From: TMP-86 sp044226865 | Lineage (GTDB): Bacteria > Pseudomonadota > Gammaproteobacteria > Steroidobacterales > Steroidobacteraceae | Length of the DNA: 64,000 bases | Assembly (NCBI GenBank): GCA_044226865.1 | Contig: JBGAGE010000014.1 | Span: 1-64,000 of the forward strand | Direction: 5' to 3' | In this document: positions 1 to 8,047 of the stretch, piece after piece | Numbering within the stretch: the stretch's first letter is position 1 | How the letters are laid out: the number at the start of each line of letters is the position of its first letter | Position numbers and translations under genes: made by a program | The notes under the pieces: generated by a model | The model's input: only the letters and a program-made list of their open reading frames with translations | Database searches by the model: none | Told to the model about the DNA's origin: nothing

Positions 1-139
1 ATCTGCGATGGTGAGTCCGATGAGCGCTATACCGACACACGGAGCATCGGATCCGGGCTCACAACCCCTGCAGAGAATCGCGAAATGACCGTGCCATCCA
101 TCAAATCCGATCCAGCGCGCGCTTTTTCAACAGCCTGTT
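1..139. mobile_element. Probable end of an insertion sequence (terminal repeat at about 122-138)
   Basis: Read on the minus strand from about 138, the DNA starts CAGGCTGTTGAAAAAG. This resembles the terminal inverted repeat of several DDE-transposase insertion sequences (family knowledge, not searched). The TonB receptor gene reads well up to this point and then turns into non-homologous residues and a stop at 101-103. That is the expected look of a gene broken by an insertion whose body lies off the left edge. No transposase coding can be recognised in the 138 bases seen, and the other end and target duplication are outside the window. A frameshift or simple divergence of the receptor is the alternative. 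Confidence 0.5.
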
Positions 140-1483
140 ATAGGACCAGGCCGTGTCGTCGAAGATCTTGAAATCTTCCCAGAACACGCCGGCGATGCCG
201 CGGATGCGCTTGTCATCCGGGGTGCTCAGGCGCAGTTCGTGGCTCTGGTGCTTGTTCTTTTCCACTTCGCGCCAGGTGGAGCTGGGGGAGAAGCAGGTCG
301 GCGTTCCGGCGTACGCGCCATAGCACTGGTAGTAGTCGGCGAACACGCCGCGTGCGTAGTTGGTGTAGTCGCCGACCTGGTCGACGTCGCGAACCAGGTA
401 GCCACCCGAATACACGCCATGGATCGGGCCCATCTGGCCGTTGATCGTCAGCGAGGTGTTGCTGAACTTGTCCTTGTTGTAGGTATCGTTGAACACCGTG
501 GCCTGCAGCTTGTCCAGCGGCACGAGCTCGGAGCTCAGCGGGTACTGGTAGAACACGCCGTCGGCATGCATGTTCTGGTAGCTCTGCGTCAGCAGCGCGC
601 TCCAGTCATCGTTGATCTGCCACAGGAGCGAGGCGCGGATGCCCTTGTAGTTGACCGGGTTCTGGTTGTCCTTGGCGATGGCGTAGTTGTTGATGACCGG
701 GCTGTTGGGCGGCGGCGCGGCCTTGCCCGTGTTCGGGTCGATGTAGCCCGCGTAGTAGATGCCGTAGTCGGTCGCGCGGCGCGTGAACGTGCTGGGCACG
801 TTGTCGATGTAGCCACCGCGATCGTCGCTGTACACCACCATGCGTGCCGCGAGCTTGTCGTTGATCAACGGCAGGTTGATGACGGCATTGATGGCGGAGT
901 TCGGGTCGCCGCCGGCGGTCGTACCGTAGCTGGCTTCCGCCGATCCTTCGAACTTGTTCAGCTTGGGCTTGTTGGTGATGTAGCGCAGCACGCCGGCTTG
1001 CGCACCGCCACCGAACAGCGTGCCCTGCGGGCCTTCGAGCACTTCGACGCGCTCCAGGTCCACCGCGATGATGTCGAGGTTGCGGTTCGGGATCTGGCCC
1101 GACTGTTCGTCGAGGTACACCGCAACGTTGGGGAAGCCGCCGATCGTGCCCGATGACTGCGTGCCGAAGGAGCCGAGCGCCAGGCCGCGCATGAAGATGT
1201 TGCCCTGGCCGGGGCCGTTGGTGGCCAACGACACGTTCGGCAGGTACTTGATCATGTCATCGAAGGAGGAAACCGCGAGTTGTCCGAGCGTGTCGCCCGT
1301 CAACGCCTGGATCGTGATGGGCACGTCCTGGATGTTTTCCGAACGGCGCTGCGCCGTGACGGTGATTTCCTGCAGGCCCTGTACTTCGCCCGAATCACCG
1401 GCCGCTTGCGCGTGGACCGTTCCGATGGCACCGCTGCCCAGAATGGCAGCAATGGCATAGGAGAGTTTTTGATTTGAATTCAT
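101..1483 (-). pseudogene. TonB-dependent outer-membrane receptor, 3' truncated (460 residues left)
   Basis: This is the N-terminal half of a TonB-dependent receptor, an outer-membrane active transporter for a bulky or scarce substrate. Residues 1-25 form a Sec signal peptide. A TonB-box-like stretch (LQEITVTAQRR) follows, then a complete plug domain containing ERVEVLEGPQGTLFG and the first barrel strands. Family members are usually 750-900 residues, so most of the barrel is missing. The last recognisable residues (near AWSYN) are followed at about 138 by an insertion-sequence-like end. The start is supported by GGAAGGGATG ending four bases before the ATG. A 250-base gap with palindromes separates it from the upstream oxidoreductase genes on the same strand, so it probably had its own promoter. 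It is almost certainly non-functional in this strain unless the rest is restored elsewhere. Confidence 0.75.
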
Positions 1484-1558
1484 GCTTCATCCCTTCCCGT
1501 TTGAAAGATTTTGAGCGCAATCGCCATCGAACTATGACTATCGAATATGAAAGATTGG

Positions 1559-1604
1559 AGTGTTGCGCGCCTGCAACACTGAGTTCCCCTTGGGTATAAT
1601 ATAC
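1559..1604 (-). promoter_or_regulatory. Two palindromes upstream of the TonB receptor gene
   Basis: AGTGTTGC-N6-GCAACACT is a perfect 8-base inverted repeat at 1559-1580. A second palindrome, GTATA-A-TATAC, lies at 1594-1604. Both are inside the 250-base gap between the receptor start and the upstream dehydrogenase gene. The second overlaps TATATT/TATTAT-like minus-strand -10 sequences, although no good -35 is seen. The arrangement suggests a promoter with one or two repressor operators; the regulator is unknown. The palindromes are seen directly and the function is inferred. Confidence 0.4.
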
Positions 1605-1733
1605 ACCTGAACACCGCCGGCGCTGACAGCAAATAAACTCATTCGTCCATGTCTTTCCGTCATACCGGACGGCCTCCGATGATGGTGGCGCGGCGCATGA
1701 CACGGCCTACGGCTCATGGAGGCGATGCGTGCT

Positions 1734-2645
1734 TCAGGAGTGCTCAGGGCCCAGGCGCGCGGGAAACCCCGGCGCCCGCAGCGGCGTGCCGACGGAATCC
1801 TCGAGGAGCTTGACGATCATCGACGACCAGGCATCGCCGCCGTAGCGCGCGCGGCCTTCGATGAAGGTCTGCTCCATGATGCCCGCCAGGCGCAGCGGCA
1901 CGCCAAAGCGCCGCCCGAATTCCATCGCAAAACCCGCATCCTTGCAGGCCAGGTCCATGGTGAACTGGATGTCGTAGCTGCCGTTCAGGATCACCTGGCT
2001 CTCGGTTTCGTGCACGAAGCTGTTGCCGGAACTGGCGCGGATGGCCTCGAAGGCGGCACGCAGGTCCACGCCCGCCTTGGCGCACAGCATCAAGGCTTCG
2101 CCCGCGGCGATCAGGTGGATGAAGGCCAGCATGTTGGTGACCACCTTGGTCACCGCCGTCTGCTCGATGCCGCCGAGATGGATGATCTTGCCGCCCATCG
2201 CCTGCAGGGCGGGCAAATGCTGATCGAAGCAGGCCTTGGGGCCGCCGACCAGCACCGTGATGTCACCGGCCTCCGCACGATGCACGCCACCCGTGACCGG
2301 GCAGGCGAGCGTATCGATGCCGCGTGCGCCGGCCTCCTGCGCCAGCGCCTCGATTTCCTGGAAGTCGTTTGTGCTCATCTCGATCCAGGCGCTGCCCTTG
2401 TGCATCGCCGGAATGGCCTGCGCCATGACCTTGCGCGAGGCGGAAGGCGAGGGCAGGCAGGTGATGAGCGCGTCGGTGGCCGCCGCGACCTCGGCGACGC
2501 TCGCGCCCCAGTGCGCGCCGGCGGCCTCGAGGGATGCGGCATTCGCGCGATCGAGATCGTGCACGGTCACCTCGATGCCGTGACGCCGCAGGTTGGCCGC
2601 GAGATGGCGGCCGAGGTTCCCCAATCCAATGAATCCGTAATGCAT
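1734..2645 (-). CDS. NAD(P)-dependent 3-hydroxyisobutyrate dehydrogenase-family oxidoreductase
   Basis: This 303-residue protein belongs to the beta-hydroxyacid dehydrogenase family, which oxidises 3-hydroxyisobutyrate, tartronate semialdehyde/glycerate and similar acids. The Rossmann motif GLGNLG is at residues 7-12. The acidic DLD near residues 30-32 ending the second strand favours NAD over NADP. The substrate motif appears as CPVTGGV (115-121), and the catalytic Lys lies in TKVVTN (K167, with N171). The start is three bases after the stop of the enolase-superfamily gene and is preceded by AAGG, so the two are cotranscribed and probably translationally coupled. Together with that enzyme and the GMC oxidase it looks like a short pathway for a sugar acid or branched hydroxyacid. 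The exact substrate cannot be read from the sequence. Confidence 0.85.
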   Translation of the reverse strand: MHYGFIGLGNLGRHLAANLRRHGIEVTVHDLDRANAASLEAAGAHWGASVAEVAAATDALITCLPSPSASRKVMAQAIPAMHKGSAWIEMSTNDFQEIEALAQEAGARGIDTLACPVTGGVHRAEAGDITVLVGGPKACFDQHLPALQAMGGKIIHLGGIEQTAVTKVVTNMLAFIHLIAAGEALMLCAKAGVDLRAAFEAIRASSGNSFVHETESQVILNGSYDIQFTMDLACKDAGFAMEFGRRFGVPLRLAGIMEQTFIEGRARYGGDAWSSMIVKLLEDSVGTPLRAPGFPARLGPEHS

Positions 2646-2648
2646 GCC

Positions 2649-3842
2649 TTATTGCCCCAGGTCCCGGTCGATCATTTCCAGATGCAGCTTGTCCTCACCC
2701 ACATAGGGGTTGGCCAAGGCCACCGCCTCGTTCAATTCGACGCCCAAGCCCGGTTCGCTGGGCGGAATGACATAGCCATCCTGCCACTGGATCGGCTTCT
2801 TCAAGATTTGCGCGTGGAATCCGCCCCATTGCTGGATGCCTTCGAGGATGAGGAAATTCGGCGAGCAGGTGGCGATCTGGATGTTGGCGGCGCCCACAAC
2901 CGGTCCGCAGTACAGGTGCGGCGCGATCTGTGCGTAATGCACTTCGGCGAGCGCGGCCACCTTCTTCGCCTCCAGCAATCCACCGACGCGTCCGAGGTTC
3001 AATTGCAGGATGTGCGCGGCGCCCGCGGCCAGCACGCGCGCGAATTCGTACTTGGTGGTGAGCCGTTCGCCGGTGGCGATGGGAATGTTGGTCTGGCGCG
3101 CGACGATGGCCATCTGCTCCGGCATTTCCGGCGGCACGGGTTCTTCGAACCACAGCGGATCGTACTGCTCGAGTGAACGCGCCAGGCGCACGGCGCCCGA
3201 GGTGGTGAACTGACCGTGCGTGCCCAGGAGCAGGTCGGCCTTGGTCCCCACGGCCTCGCGGATCATGCACAGGAAGCGCGTGGTGCGTTCCAGCTGCTCC
3301 TGCGTGGGCTGGCGCGGATCGTAGGCGGAAAAACCGCCGGTGGGATCGAACTTCAGTGCGGTGAAGCCTTGCTTGACGTAGTCGGCGGCGGTGGCGGCCG
3401 AGCGGTCCGCGTCCCAATAGAAATCATCGCCCTCGCCGGGGCCCGGATACAGGTAGGTGTAGGAGCGCAGTTTCTCGTGCACCTGGCCGCCGAGCAGCTT
3501 GTACACGGGCTGGCCGAGCGATTTGCCGACGATGTCCCAGCAGGCCATTTCCAGGCCGCTCATCGCGCCCATCAGCGTGAGGTCGGGGCGCTGGCTGAAG
3601 CCCGAGCCGTGTGCTTCGCGCCAGATGCGCTCGATGTCGAAGGGGCTGCGCCCGGCGAAGCGCCGCGCGAACAGGTCCTCGACCATCTTCGCCACCACCT
3701 TGGGGCCGAAGGTGGCGGCATACACCTCGCCCACGCCCTCGATGCCGCAGGCCGTGCGAATCTTCAAGAACACGAAGTAGCGGCCGCCGAAGCCCGGCGG
3801 GGGATTGCCGACGATGAAAACCTTGACGCTCTCGAGTTTCAT
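2649..3842 (-). CDS. Mandelate racemase/muconate lactonizing-type enolase-superfamily enzyme, atypical metal site
   Basis: This 397-residue protein has the N-terminal capping domain and the TIM barrel of the enolase superfamily, in the style of acid-sugar dehydratases and cycloisomerases such as galactonate dehydratase. Visible elements are K164 in ALKFD, the WFEEP strand (E233/E234), the GER metal ligand (E259) and the barrel His in APHLYCG (H309). The position that normally carries the first metal-binding Asp/Glu before the catalytic His (D-x-H or E-x-H) reads G-T-H (207-209). The usual QPD strand motif reads QLN. The fold is secure, but a standard three-carboxylate metal site is not. The gene sits 20 bases after the GMC oxidoreductase and 3 bases before the 3-hydroxyisobutyrate dehydrogenase-like gene, in one apparent operon. 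Confidence 0.85.
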   Translation of the reverse strand: MKLESVKVFIVGNPPPGFGGRYFVFLKIRTACGIEGVGEVYAATFGPKVVAKMVEDLFARRFAGRSPFDIERIWREAHGSGFSQRPDLTLMGAMSGLEMACWDIVGKSLGQPVYKLLGGQVHEKLRSYTYLYPGPGEGDDFYWDADRSAATAADYVKQGFTALKFDPTGGFSAYDPRQPTQEQLERTTRFLCMIREAVGTKADLLLGTHGQFTTSGAVRLARSLEQYDPLWFEEPVPPEMPEQMAIVARQTNIPIATGERLTTKYEFARVLAAGAAHILQLNLGRVGGLLEAKKVAALAEVHYAQIAPHLYCGPVVGAANIQIATCSPNFLILEGIQQWGGFHAQILKKPIQWQDGYVIPPSEPGLGVELNEAVALANPYVGEDKLHLEMIDRDLGQ

Positions 3843-3862
3843 GCGCTTGACCTTGCGAAGGA

Positions 3863-5476
3863 TTAATTCTTGGCAGCCGCGGCGATGAGGTCCGCGGCCT
3901 TCTGGGCCACCATGATGGTGGGAGCATTGGTATTGGCGGTCGTGACGTTGGGAAACACCGAGGCATCCACCACGCGCACATTGCCAAGCCCATGGACGCG
4001 CAACGACGGGTCCACCACCGAGGTTCCAGGGTCGGTGCCCATGCGGCAGGTTCCCACCGGGTGATACACGGTTGCCGCACGCGCGCGAAAATCCGCCAGC
4101 AGCTGCTCCTCGTTCATGTCCTTGAGCACGGGTGTCATGGGCGCCGCGATGAACTCCTGCATGGCCTGGGTCCTTTCCATGGCCTGCAACAGGCGCCCGC
4201 CGATGATCACATCGCGGATGTCCTTCTCGGTGCTCAGGTAATTGGGCGCGATCGCGGGAGCGACGCGGAAATCATTCGATGCGATGTCGATGCGGCCGCG
4301 GCTGGTGGGGCGCGATGGCTGGTGCGAGAGCATGAACGCGGAAAAGGCATCGGGGTTGATGCTGGCCCGCTTGGAATCCCCGGCCGCGTAGGTGATGGGG
4401 TTGTAATACAGCTGGAACTCGGGCCGCGCCGCGCCCAACTCACCGCGCACGAACCCGCCGCAGTGATTGACGCTCAGCGACAACAGCCCGCGCCGGGTCA
4501 GCAGGTACTGCACACCCGCCTTGAACTTGCCCCAGCCCGAGTGCAGGTCATCGTTGAGGGTGCGTTGCCGGGCGCGATACGAATAGGTGATGGCCAGGTG
4601 ATCCTGCAGGTAACCGCCCACGGATGGGTTGTCCAACACCACCGGCAGACCATGCTGCGACAGCGTGCGACCCGGACCCACGCCCGACAGTTGCAGGATC
4701 TGTGGTGAGTTCACCGCTCCCGCGGCAAGGATGACCTCGCGAGCCGCGGAGGCGAACAGGGTCTCTGCGCCGCGGGTGTACTCCACGCCGGTCGCGCGCC
4801 GGCCTTCGAAGCGGATGCGGCTGACCCAGGCATTGGTTTGGAGCTTCAAGTTGCTGCGCCGCAGGGCCGGTTTCAGGAAGGCATCCGCCGCCGACCAGCG
4901 GCGGCCCTGGTAGGTGGTGATCTGGTAGAAACCCACGCCGTCGGGTTGGTCGCCGTTGAAGTCCGGGGTGGCCCGCAGCCCCATCTCGGCGGCGGCGCGC
5001 ATGAAGTAGGAACAGGTGGAATGCAATTGCGGCTGCACGTCGCTGACATACAGGGGACCCTTGCCGCGCACATTGCCTTGGGCGTCGACGCGCGCTTCGC
5101 TGCGCTCGAAATAGGGGAGCACGTCCTGCCAACCCCAGCCCACGGCACCCTGATCGCGCCAATCGTCGAAATCCGTGGGCAGGCCGCGGCAGTACACCAG
5201 CGCATTGATGGAACTGGAACCGCCCACCACCTTGCCGCGCGGCCAGTAGCCGGCGCGGCCGTTGGTGCCCGGGTCGGGGAGGGTCTGGTATTTCCAGTTG
5301 AACCGGGCATCGGCGAAGGTGCGGCCGTAGCCCACCGGGGTGCGGATCCAGAAGCGTTCGTCACTGCCGCCGGCTTCCAGCACCAGTACGCGATCGCGGC
5401 CCGATTGCGATAACTGCCCGGCCAGCACGCACCCGGCCGACCCTGCACCGATGATGATGTAGTCGAAGCTCCCCAT
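3863..5476 (-). CDS. GMC-family FAD-dependent oxidoreductase (choline/alcohol dehydrogenase-like)
   Basis: This 537-residue glucose-methanol-choline oxidoreductase uses FAD to oxidise a hydroxyl group and probably passes electrons to quinone. The FAD motif GAGSAG is at residues 10-15, followed by ELEAGG-like LVLEAGG. The GMC signature RGKVVGGSSSINALVY lies near residues 80-95. The C-terminal active-site strand contains YHPVGTCRMG and the terminal NANTNAPTIMVAQKAADLI segment with the conserved His and Asn. No signal peptide is seen, so it is cytoplasmic or membrane-peripheral. It is the first gene of a three-gene minus-strand operon and is divergent from the MFS transporter. Choline dehydrogenase and many alcohol dehydrogenases share this architecture, so the substrate stays open. 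Confidence 0.9.
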   Translation of the reverse strand: MGSFDYIIIGAGSAGCVLAGQLSQSGRDRVLVLEAGGSDERFWIRTPVGYGRTFADARFNWKYQTLPDPGTNGRAGYWPRGKVVGGSSSINALVYCRGLPTDFDDWRDQGAVGWGWQDVLPYFERSEARVDAQGNVRGKGPLYVSDVQPQLHSTCSYFMRAAAEMGLRATPDFNGDQPDGVGFYQITTYQGRRWSAADAFLKPALRRSNLKLQTNAWVSRIRFEGRRATGVEYTRGAETLFASAAREVILAAGAVNSPQILQLSGVGPGRTLSQHGLPVVLDNPSVGGYLQDHLAITYSYRARQRTLNDDLHSGWGKFKAGVQYLLTRRGLLSLSVNHCGGFVRGELGAARPEFQLYYNPITYAAGDSKRASINPDAFSAFMLSHQPSRPTSRGRIDIASNDFRVAPAIAPNYLSTEKDIRDVIIGGRLLQAMERTQAMQEFIAAPMTPVLKDMNEEQLLADFRARAATVYHPVGTCRMGTDPGTSVVDPSLRVHGLGNVRVVDASVFPNVTTANTNAPTIMVAQKAADLIAAAAKN

Positions 5477-5709
5477 CGCAGCTTTCAGCTTAAGCGTTCG
5501 TTATGTCCATGCTATGCCATTTCCAGATTTACCCATGATATTTCTAGCGCCTGAAAGGGCTTGGGCCGGGGCGCGCAGGGGGCTTCGCCAAATGCGGTCG
5601 AACCATGTATGTTCGGATTCCTCGAATGGCCGCCGTGGAGCGCGGAGGCCGCCTGCAAGGGAGACTGTCCATTGATGACTGAAAGCGCCTGTTTCCGGGG
5701 AGGGGTCCG
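5477..5709. promoter_or_regulatory. Divergent promoter region between the GMC oxidoreductase and MFS genes
   Basis: The two catabolic units are transcribed away from each other from this 233-base gap. It holds an inverted repeat CGAAC-N7-GTTCG at 5599-5615, suited to a dimeric regulator such as the LysR protein encoded at 7055. The strong ribosome-binding site GGAGGGG lies just before the transporter start. No single promoter stands out clearly. Assigning the repeat to that regulator is inference. Confidence 0.35.
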
Positions 5710-7050
5710 ATGAGCGGCTCCGAGGAAGCCATCGTGCGGGGGGCCGTGCCGGTCACGCATGCCTCGGAGGTACTGCCCTCGCTCGCACAGCGCTGGTACG
5801 TGCTCATCATGATGGTGCTGGTCTACACCATGAGCATCGCGGATCGTTATTCGATATCGACCGTGCAGGAATCCATCCGCCTCGAATTGCATCTCACCGA
5901 TGCCGGCATCGGTGCGCTGGCCGGTGTCACGCTGGCCTTCTTCTATGTGGTGATGGGCTTCCCCATCTCCTGGCTGATCGACCGGCGCAACCGCCGCAAC
6001 ATCATCGCCATCTCGGTGGGCCTGTGGTCCATCATGACGGCGTTCACCGGCATGGCCGCGAGCTACTGGCAATTGTTCATGGCGCGCATCGGGGTCGGCG
6101 TGGGCGAGGCCGGCGGCACGCCGGGTGCGAATTCGCTGCTGTCGGATTATTTCCCGGTGGACCGGCGCCCGATGGCGCTCACCATCTTCGGCCTTGGCGC
6201 GCCCATCGGTGCGTGGATCGCGTCATCCGTTGCAGGCGCCATTGCCGATCAATATGGCTGGCGCATGGTGTTCCTGGCGCTGGGCATTCCCGGCGCAGCC
6301 CTGGCTCTTTTGATCTGGGTCACCGTGCGCGAGCCGCGCCGCGGTCAATTCGACGCCGCCGAGAACGTGGGCACCGCCACCTTCTTCGAGAGCATGAAGT
6401 TCCTGTGGCTGCAACGCTCCTGCGTGCACCTGATGTTGGGCAGCGCGGTCACGGCCCTGTGGGGCTGGGGCTTGATGTGGTGGACGCCCACTTACCTGCA
6501 GCGCAGCTTCGGGCTGACGGCGGGGCAGGCCGGCGAGATCATCGGTCCCATCAATCTCTGGGCGGGCATGGGTGCGACCATCGCCACGGGCTGGCTGTTG
6601 TCCAGCCGCCTGATGTGCAACCCGCGGCGCATCGTCATCCTCATGGGCACGGTCATCGGCCTCGTGACCATTCCCTCCATCGTGATCTTCTGGACGCACT
6701 CGCTCGCGCTCGCCAAGATCATGTTCTGGATCTTCATCCCGGCGATTTATTTCTACATCGGGCCTTGCTTCGGCATCATCAACAACCTGGCGCAGCCGCG
6801 CATGCGGGCGGTGTTCTGCGCCACCACCTTGTTCGTCGCCAACGTGGGCAACCTGATCCTGGCGCCGGGCATGGTCGGCCTGCTGAGCGACTGGTTCGCG
6901 CCGAATCACATCGCCGATGCCGCCTCGCTGCGCTCCGCCTTGCTGGTGCTCGCACCCACGGGCTTCTGGGCGGCCTTCCATTATTTCTGGTGCGCGCGCA
7001 ACGTCTGCAGCGACCAGGAGCGCGCCACCGGCGTGAAGGTGCAGGAGTAG
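5710..7050 (+). CDS. MFS transporter, spinster-like
   Basis: This 446-residue inner-membrane carrier of the major facilitator superfamily has about twelve hydrophobic segments. The first begins at about residue 30 (WYVLIMMVLVYTMSIADRY). The loop 2-3 motif is seen as SWLIDRRNRRN, and the fourth helix carries RIGVGVGEAGGTPGANSLL, typical of the spinster/ACS side of the superfamily. The start has a strong Shine-Dalgarno sequence (GGAGGGG, five bases away). It is followed four bases later by a LysR gene and then by an FAD/GcvT enzyme, and it faces the GMC operon. It is probably the inner-membrane importer for the compound degraded here; the substrate is unknown. Confidence 0.85.
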   Translation: MSGSEEAIVRGAVPVTHASEVLPSLAQRWYVLIMMVLVYTMSIADRYSISTVQESIRLELHLTDAGIGALAGVTLAFFYVVMGFPISWLIDRRNRRNIIAISVGLWSIMTAFTGMAASYWQLFMARIGVGVGEAGGTPGANSLLSDYFPVDRRPMALTIFGLGAPIGAWIASSVAGAIADQYGWRMVFLALGIPGAALALLIWVTVREPRRGQFDAAENVGTATFFESMKFLWLQRSCVHLMLGSAVTALWGWGLMWWTPTYLQRSFGLTAGQAGEIIGPINLWAGMGATIATGWLLSSRLMCNPRRIVILMGTVIGLVTIPSIVIFWTHSLALAKIMFWIFIPAIYFYIGPCFGIINNLAQPRMRAVFCATTLFVANVGNLILAPGMVGLLSDWFAPNHIADAASLRSALLVLAPTGFWAAFHYFWCARNVCSDQERATGVKVQE

Positions 7051-7054
7051 GGCC

Positions 7055-8020
7055 ATGGCCAAGACCAGCATCGAGCGCCGCTGGCTGCCGTTGAATGCGC
7101 TGCGCGCGTTCGAAGGCGTCGCGCGTCACAACAGCTTCACCGCTGCTGCGAACGCGCTGTTGATCTCGCAGAGCGCGCTGTCGCGCCATGTGATCGCGCT
7201 GGAGAAACTGATCGGCGCGCAGTTGTTCGACCGCAAGCCGCATTCGCTGGTGCTCACCAAGGTGGGCCAGCACCTGCTGGCCGCGGTCAGCAAGTCCTTC
7301 GACCGGCTCGAGTTCGCCCTCGATGACATCCGCAACGAAGGCTCCATCACTCAACGCACGCTGCGCGTGCAGATGCCGCCCAGCTTCGCCGTGCACCTGG
7401 CGGTGCCCATCCTGCGCGATTTCCGCCGTGCCTGCGCGGAGGTCGAGATCGACCTCGTGAATTCCTATGCGGTGGGTCCACCGCCGAACGAAGTCGATGT
7501 CGCCGTGGTGTATTCCAAGCCCATGGTGACCGACATGGTGGCGGACCTCCTGTGGCCGGTGCGCATGAGCGTGCTGTGTCACCCGGCCGTGGCCGAGCGG
7601 CACGCGGGCAAGAGCCTGGCCGAATTGATCGATGCCAACGAACTGGTGCACGTGCGATTCGTGGACCTGCCCAAGCACCACATGTGGTCGCAGCTTGCGC
7701 GCCAGACCGGCATCCCTGCCCTGAAGGTGGAGCGCGGGCTGGTGTTCGACACGGCCGTGCTTGCGGTGCAGTACGCACTCAGCGGCGATGGCCTGGTGTT
7801 GCTGGACACCACGCTGTTCAGCGAGGAAATCCGCACCGGACGCCTCGCAAAGCCCTTCGATGTGACGCTGGACGATGGCTATGGCTATTACCTGCTCACG
7901 CACCCGGAAAGCCTGGGGGATACCGCCATCGCGTTGTTCCGTTCCTGGCTGATCGAACGTTTCGGCCGTCAATCGGCCACCGGCAGCGCCGCCGTGCGCC
8001 TCGCCGTTTCCAACGAATGA
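7055..8020 (+). CDS. LysR-family transcriptional regulator (GcvA-like)
   Basis: This 321-residue regulator has an N-terminal winged helix-turn-helix, with LNALRAFEGVARHNSFTAAANALLISQSALSRHV as its core at about residues 13-46 (described here in overlapping parts). The linker reads LEKLIGAQLFDRKPHSLVLT, and a periplasmic-binding-protein-like effector domain follows from about residue 95. The WLPLNALRAFE start and length fit the GcvA/AmpR-type subgroup. The ATG lies four bases after the transporter stop and is preceded by AGGAG, so it is cotranslated with the transporter. It probably senses the transported compound and controls the divergent 5477-5709 region. Confidence 0.9.
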   Translation: MAKTSIERRWLPLNALRAFEGVARHNSFTAAANALLISQSALSRHVIALEKLIGAQLFDRKPHSLVLTKVGQHLLAAVSKSFDRLEFALDDIRNEGSITQRTLRVQMPPSFAVHLAVPILRDFRRACAEVEIDLVNSYAVGPPPNEVDVAVVYSKPMVTDMVADLLWPVRMSVLCHPAVAERHAGKSLAELIDANELVHVRFVDLPKHHMWSQLARQTGIPALKVERGLVFDTAVLAVQYALSGDGLVLLDTTLFSEEIRTGRLAKPFDVTLDDGYGYYLLTHPESLGDTAIALFRSWLIERFGRQSATGSAAVRLAVSNE

Positions 8021-8047
8021 ACTCACAGCGTCAGGAGTAGTTGTCAG

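Noticed and set aside
1395..1703. A 102-codon minus-strand open frame spanning the TonB receptor start
   Set aside because: It overlaps the signal peptide of the receptor in another frame and has no homology-like features; the palindromic promoter region lies inside it.
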